Positions 62,440-64,000 of a stretch of DNA of 64,000 nucleotides are shown here, piece after piece. The DNA is from DASYLJ01 sp964432595 (GTDB lineage Bacteria > Desulfobacterota > Binatia > DP-6): positions 204,497-268,496 of the forward strand of contig CAYSOF010000007.1 in the NCBI GenBank assembly GCA_964432595.1. The letters are read 5' to 3'. A program made the position numbers and the translations under genes. Under the pieces are notes generated by a model. The model saw only the letters and a program-made list of their open reading frames with translations, searched no databases and was not told the DNA's origin. Within the stretch, counting starts at the first letter, position 1, and every line of letters begins with the position of its first letter.

Positions 62440-62508
62440 CTACGGCGCGACGAAGCGTACGGTCGATACGATGACCGTGGCGGTGAGGCGCTTCGCGAGG
62501 AACGACAT
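62440..62508 (-). CDS. ilvBN leader peptide (attenuation)
   Basis: 22 codons from ATG 62508 to TAG 62440. It contains five Val, one Ile... in detail V-I-V at positions 12-14 and Val again at 17 and 20, plus Leu at 4 and 8, so seven of 22 residues are branched-chain. A weak AAGG lies 10 bases upstream. Position, size and composition fit a ribosome-stalling leader that senses charged tRNA-Val/Ile/Leu and controls the terminator at 62384-62417. Conservation across relatives is the needed proof. Confidence 0.7.
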   Translation of the reverse strand: MSFLAKRLTATVIVSTVRFVAP

Positions 62509-62590
62509 TGCGGTGGACCTTAACGGAAGAGCCGCGCGGAACGCAAGCACGATGTGTGGCGAGCGCGAGCGTACATGGTAAGGAAGCCGC

Positions 62591-63058
62591 ATGCCGTCAT
62601 CCAAGCTGTTCCGCCGCATCCTCGTCCCCCACGACTTCTCCGGCGCCGCTGGACGCGCGTTGAAGGAAGCCGTCGGCCTTGCCGCCACGCATCAGGGCAA
62701 GCTGATCGTCCAGCACGTCATCGTGCCGTTCTACATGCCGACGGAGCTGCCGTTCGGCCTCGCCGGCGACACCATCCCGAACCCGACCTCGTTCATCCCG
62801 GAGATGACGAAGCGACTCGAGACGCTCGTCAAGAAAGCGGTCGGGACGTCCGGGGTGAAGTACACGGTCCGCGTCGAGGTCGGCGAGCCGTCGACGGCCA
62901 TCATCGAGGCCTCGCGCGGTGCCGACGTCATCATCATGGCGACGCACGGGCGCAGCGGCCTCGCCCACCTGCTGATCGGCAGCGTGGCCGAGAAGGTCGT
63001 CCGCCATGCGACCACTCCCGTCCTGACGATCCGCGTGCCCGACAAGGGCAAGGGTTGA
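62591..63058 (+). CDS. Universal stress protein, UspA family
   Basis: 155 aa single Usp domain: RRILVPHDFSGAAGRALKEAVGLA at the start, VRVEVGEPSTAIIEASRGADVIIMATHGRSGLAHLLIGSVAEKVVRHATTPVL at the end. The last stretch carries the ATP-binding GxxGxxxxxxGS(V)AE pattern. Cytosolic stress protein. AAGGAAG lies 6 bases before the ATG. The 82-base gap to the ilv leader is a divergent promoter region. Confidence 0.95.
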   Translation: MPSSKLFRRILVPHDFSGAAGRALKEAVGLAATHQGKLIVQHVIVPFYMPTELPFGLAGDTIPNPTSFIPEMTKRLETLVKKAVGTSGVKYTVRVEVGEPSTAIIEASRGADVIIMATHGRSGLAHLLIGSVAEKVVRHATTPVLTIRVPDKGKG

Positions 63059-63116
63059 CGCCCGGGTCCCCAGAATCGGGGACGTCCGCCGCCGTCCGAG
63101 CCCATTGACGGGATCC

Positions 63117-63142
63117 GGGGACCGCGCTAGCCGTCCCCTTTT
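63117..63142 (+). terminator. Intrinsic terminator after the Usp gene
   Basis: GGGGAC (63117-63122) pairs with GTCCCC (63133-63138) and is followed at once by TTTT. It lies 58 bases after the Usp stop and 44 bases before the peroxiredoxin start. A second GTCCCC/GGGGAC hairpin sits at 63066-63083 without a T-run. Confidence 0.6.
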
Positions 63143-63186
63143 CCGCACCAAAACGCACTCAGGAGCACTTGGGAAAGGAGCGTCCG

Positions 63187-63825
63187 ATGGCAGTACAGAT
63201 CGGTGGCATCGCGCCCGACTTCACGCAGGAGTCCACGGAGGGGCCGATCAAGTTTCACGACTGGATCGGCGACAAGTGGGCGGTCCTCTTCTCGCACCCG
63301 AAGGACTTCACGCCCGTCTGCACGACGGAGCTCGGCACGGTCGCGAAGCTCAAGCCGGAGTTCGAGAAGCGCAACTGCAAGGTCGTCGCGCTGAGCGTCG
63401 ACGACGTCCCCTCGCACAAGGGATGGGTCGGCGACATCGAAGAGACCCAGAAGACGAAGATGAACTTCCCGATCCTCGCCGACCCGGATCGCAAGGTGTC
63501 GGACCTCTACGGGATGATCCATCCGCAGGCCAACGACACGTTGACGGTCCGCTCGGTCTTCTTCATCGACCCGAAGAAGAAGGTGCGGGCGATGATCACC
63601 TACCCCGCCAGCACGGGCCGCAACTTCCAGGAGATCCTGCGCGTCCTCGATTCGCTGCAGCTCACGGACTCGCACCAGGTGGCGACGCCGGCGGACTGGA
63701 AGGACGGCGAGGACTGCGTGATCGTCCCCGCGCTCCAGGACCAGGACGAGATGAAGAAGAAGTTCCCGAAAGGCTGGAAGGCGATCAAGCCCTACCTGCG
63801 CATGACCCCGCAGCCCAACAAGTAG
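63187..63825 (+). CDS. 1-Cys peroxiredoxin (Prx6 type)
   Basis: 212 aa. AAAGGAG lies 7 bases before ATG 63187. Reduces peroxides. Signature HPKDFTPVCTTELGTVAKL with the peroxidatic Cys at residue 45, ALSVDDVPSHKGWVGDIEE, FPILADPDRKVSDLYGMI, RSVFFIDPKKKVRAMITYPASTGRNFQEILRVLDSLQL, and the long Prx6 C-terminal arm with GEDCVIVPALQDQD. A second Cys in that arm (DCVIV) is common in Prx6 and usually not the resolving one. Confidence 0.96.
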   Translation: MAVQIGGIAPDFTQESTEGPIKFHDWIGDKWAVLFSHPKDFTPVCTTELGTVAKLKPEFEKRNCKVVALSVDDVPSHKGWVGDIEETQKTKMNFPILADPDRKVSDLYGMIHPQANDTLTVRSVFFIDPKKKVRAMITYPASTGRNFQEILRVLDSLQLTDSHQVATPADWKDGEDCVIVPALQDQDEMKKKFPKGWKAIKPYLRMTPQPNK

Positions 63826-63832
63826 AGCCATC

Positions 63833-63858
63833 GGGGACGGTGCTCACGCACCGTCCCC
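63833..63858 (+). terminator. Hairpin terminator after the peroxiredoxin gene
   Basis: GGGGACGGTG (63833-63842) pairs perfectly with CACCGTCCCC (63849-63858) around a six-base loop, eight bases after the stop. No T-run. The remaining 142 bases to the window end contain no gene I can support. Confidence 0.6.
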
Positions 63859-64000
63859 GGTCCGACCGAAGCCGCGCCGCCTGCCAGAACCTCACCGCGG
63901 CCCGCCCCGCGCCAAAGCGCGCACCGACGTCACCCGAAGCCGCCATGCCGCGCCGGCTTCGCCGCAATGCCACTCACTTAAGCGCATGTGCCCGTTCTCT

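Overview
The window reads as chromosome from a GC-rich, Gram-negative, free-living bacterium with a large secretome. Several gene types support this: TonB receptor, lipoproteins with lipoboxes, periplasmic di-haem peroxidase, PQQ-type dehydrogenase, CGDG...GExCDDGN cysteine-rich repeats, and Thr/Ser-rich linkers. That mix is typical of myxobacteria-like and uncultured deltaproteobacteria-like lineages such as Candidatus Binatota. The lineage is inference from gene content; there is no rRNA here.

Layout. 1-12.5 kb: 5' part of valS, a secreted cysteine-rich repeat protein, a three-gene overlapping operon (YtkA-like lipoprotein, di-haem peroxidase, NHL propeller), a sulfatase-like enzyme, and a two-gene operon of a PQQ-type sugar dehydrogenase/cytochrome c lipoprotein with a TonB receptor. 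12.5-17.3 kb: a disturbed region. It holds a lower-GC patch with a patatin-like phospholipase, followed by a wrecked sulfonate/nitrate-type ABC transporter (binding protein, ATPase, permease) full of frameshifts and stops. 17.5-31 kb: secreted or membrane proteins (CehA-like PHP protein, PI-PLC-X fusion, membrane phosphoesterase, TAXI-type binding protein, YWTD/PASTA protein, matrixin-like protease) and a tRNA-Leu(CAG). 31-36 kb: chrBA chromate genes divergent from an ECF41-type sigma factor that leads an operon with two predicted di-iron proteins. 36-48.7 kb: P-domain protein, exonuclease III, a 1268-aa multidomain exoprotein, an SDR, a phosphoesterase gene broken by an amber codon, a pectinacetylesterase-like protein and a polytopic membrane protein. 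48.7-64 kb: mostly housekeeping and metabolism (GST, gpsA, radical SAM, second sulfatase, acyl-CoA dehydrogenase, nitronate monooxygenase-like, ilvBN with attenuator, UspA, 1-Cys peroxiredoxin).

Themes. At least three unrelated secreted proteins share one unnamed module of about 150 residues, a candidate undescribed exoprotein domain. Four of nine convergent gene pairs end on one shared CTAG. Several operons are translationally coupled by 1-14 nt overlaps. The ilvBN operon carries a 22-codon leader peptide and a terminator hairpin typical of branched-chain attenuation. No CRISPR array, rRNA, insertion sequence or phage module is visible.
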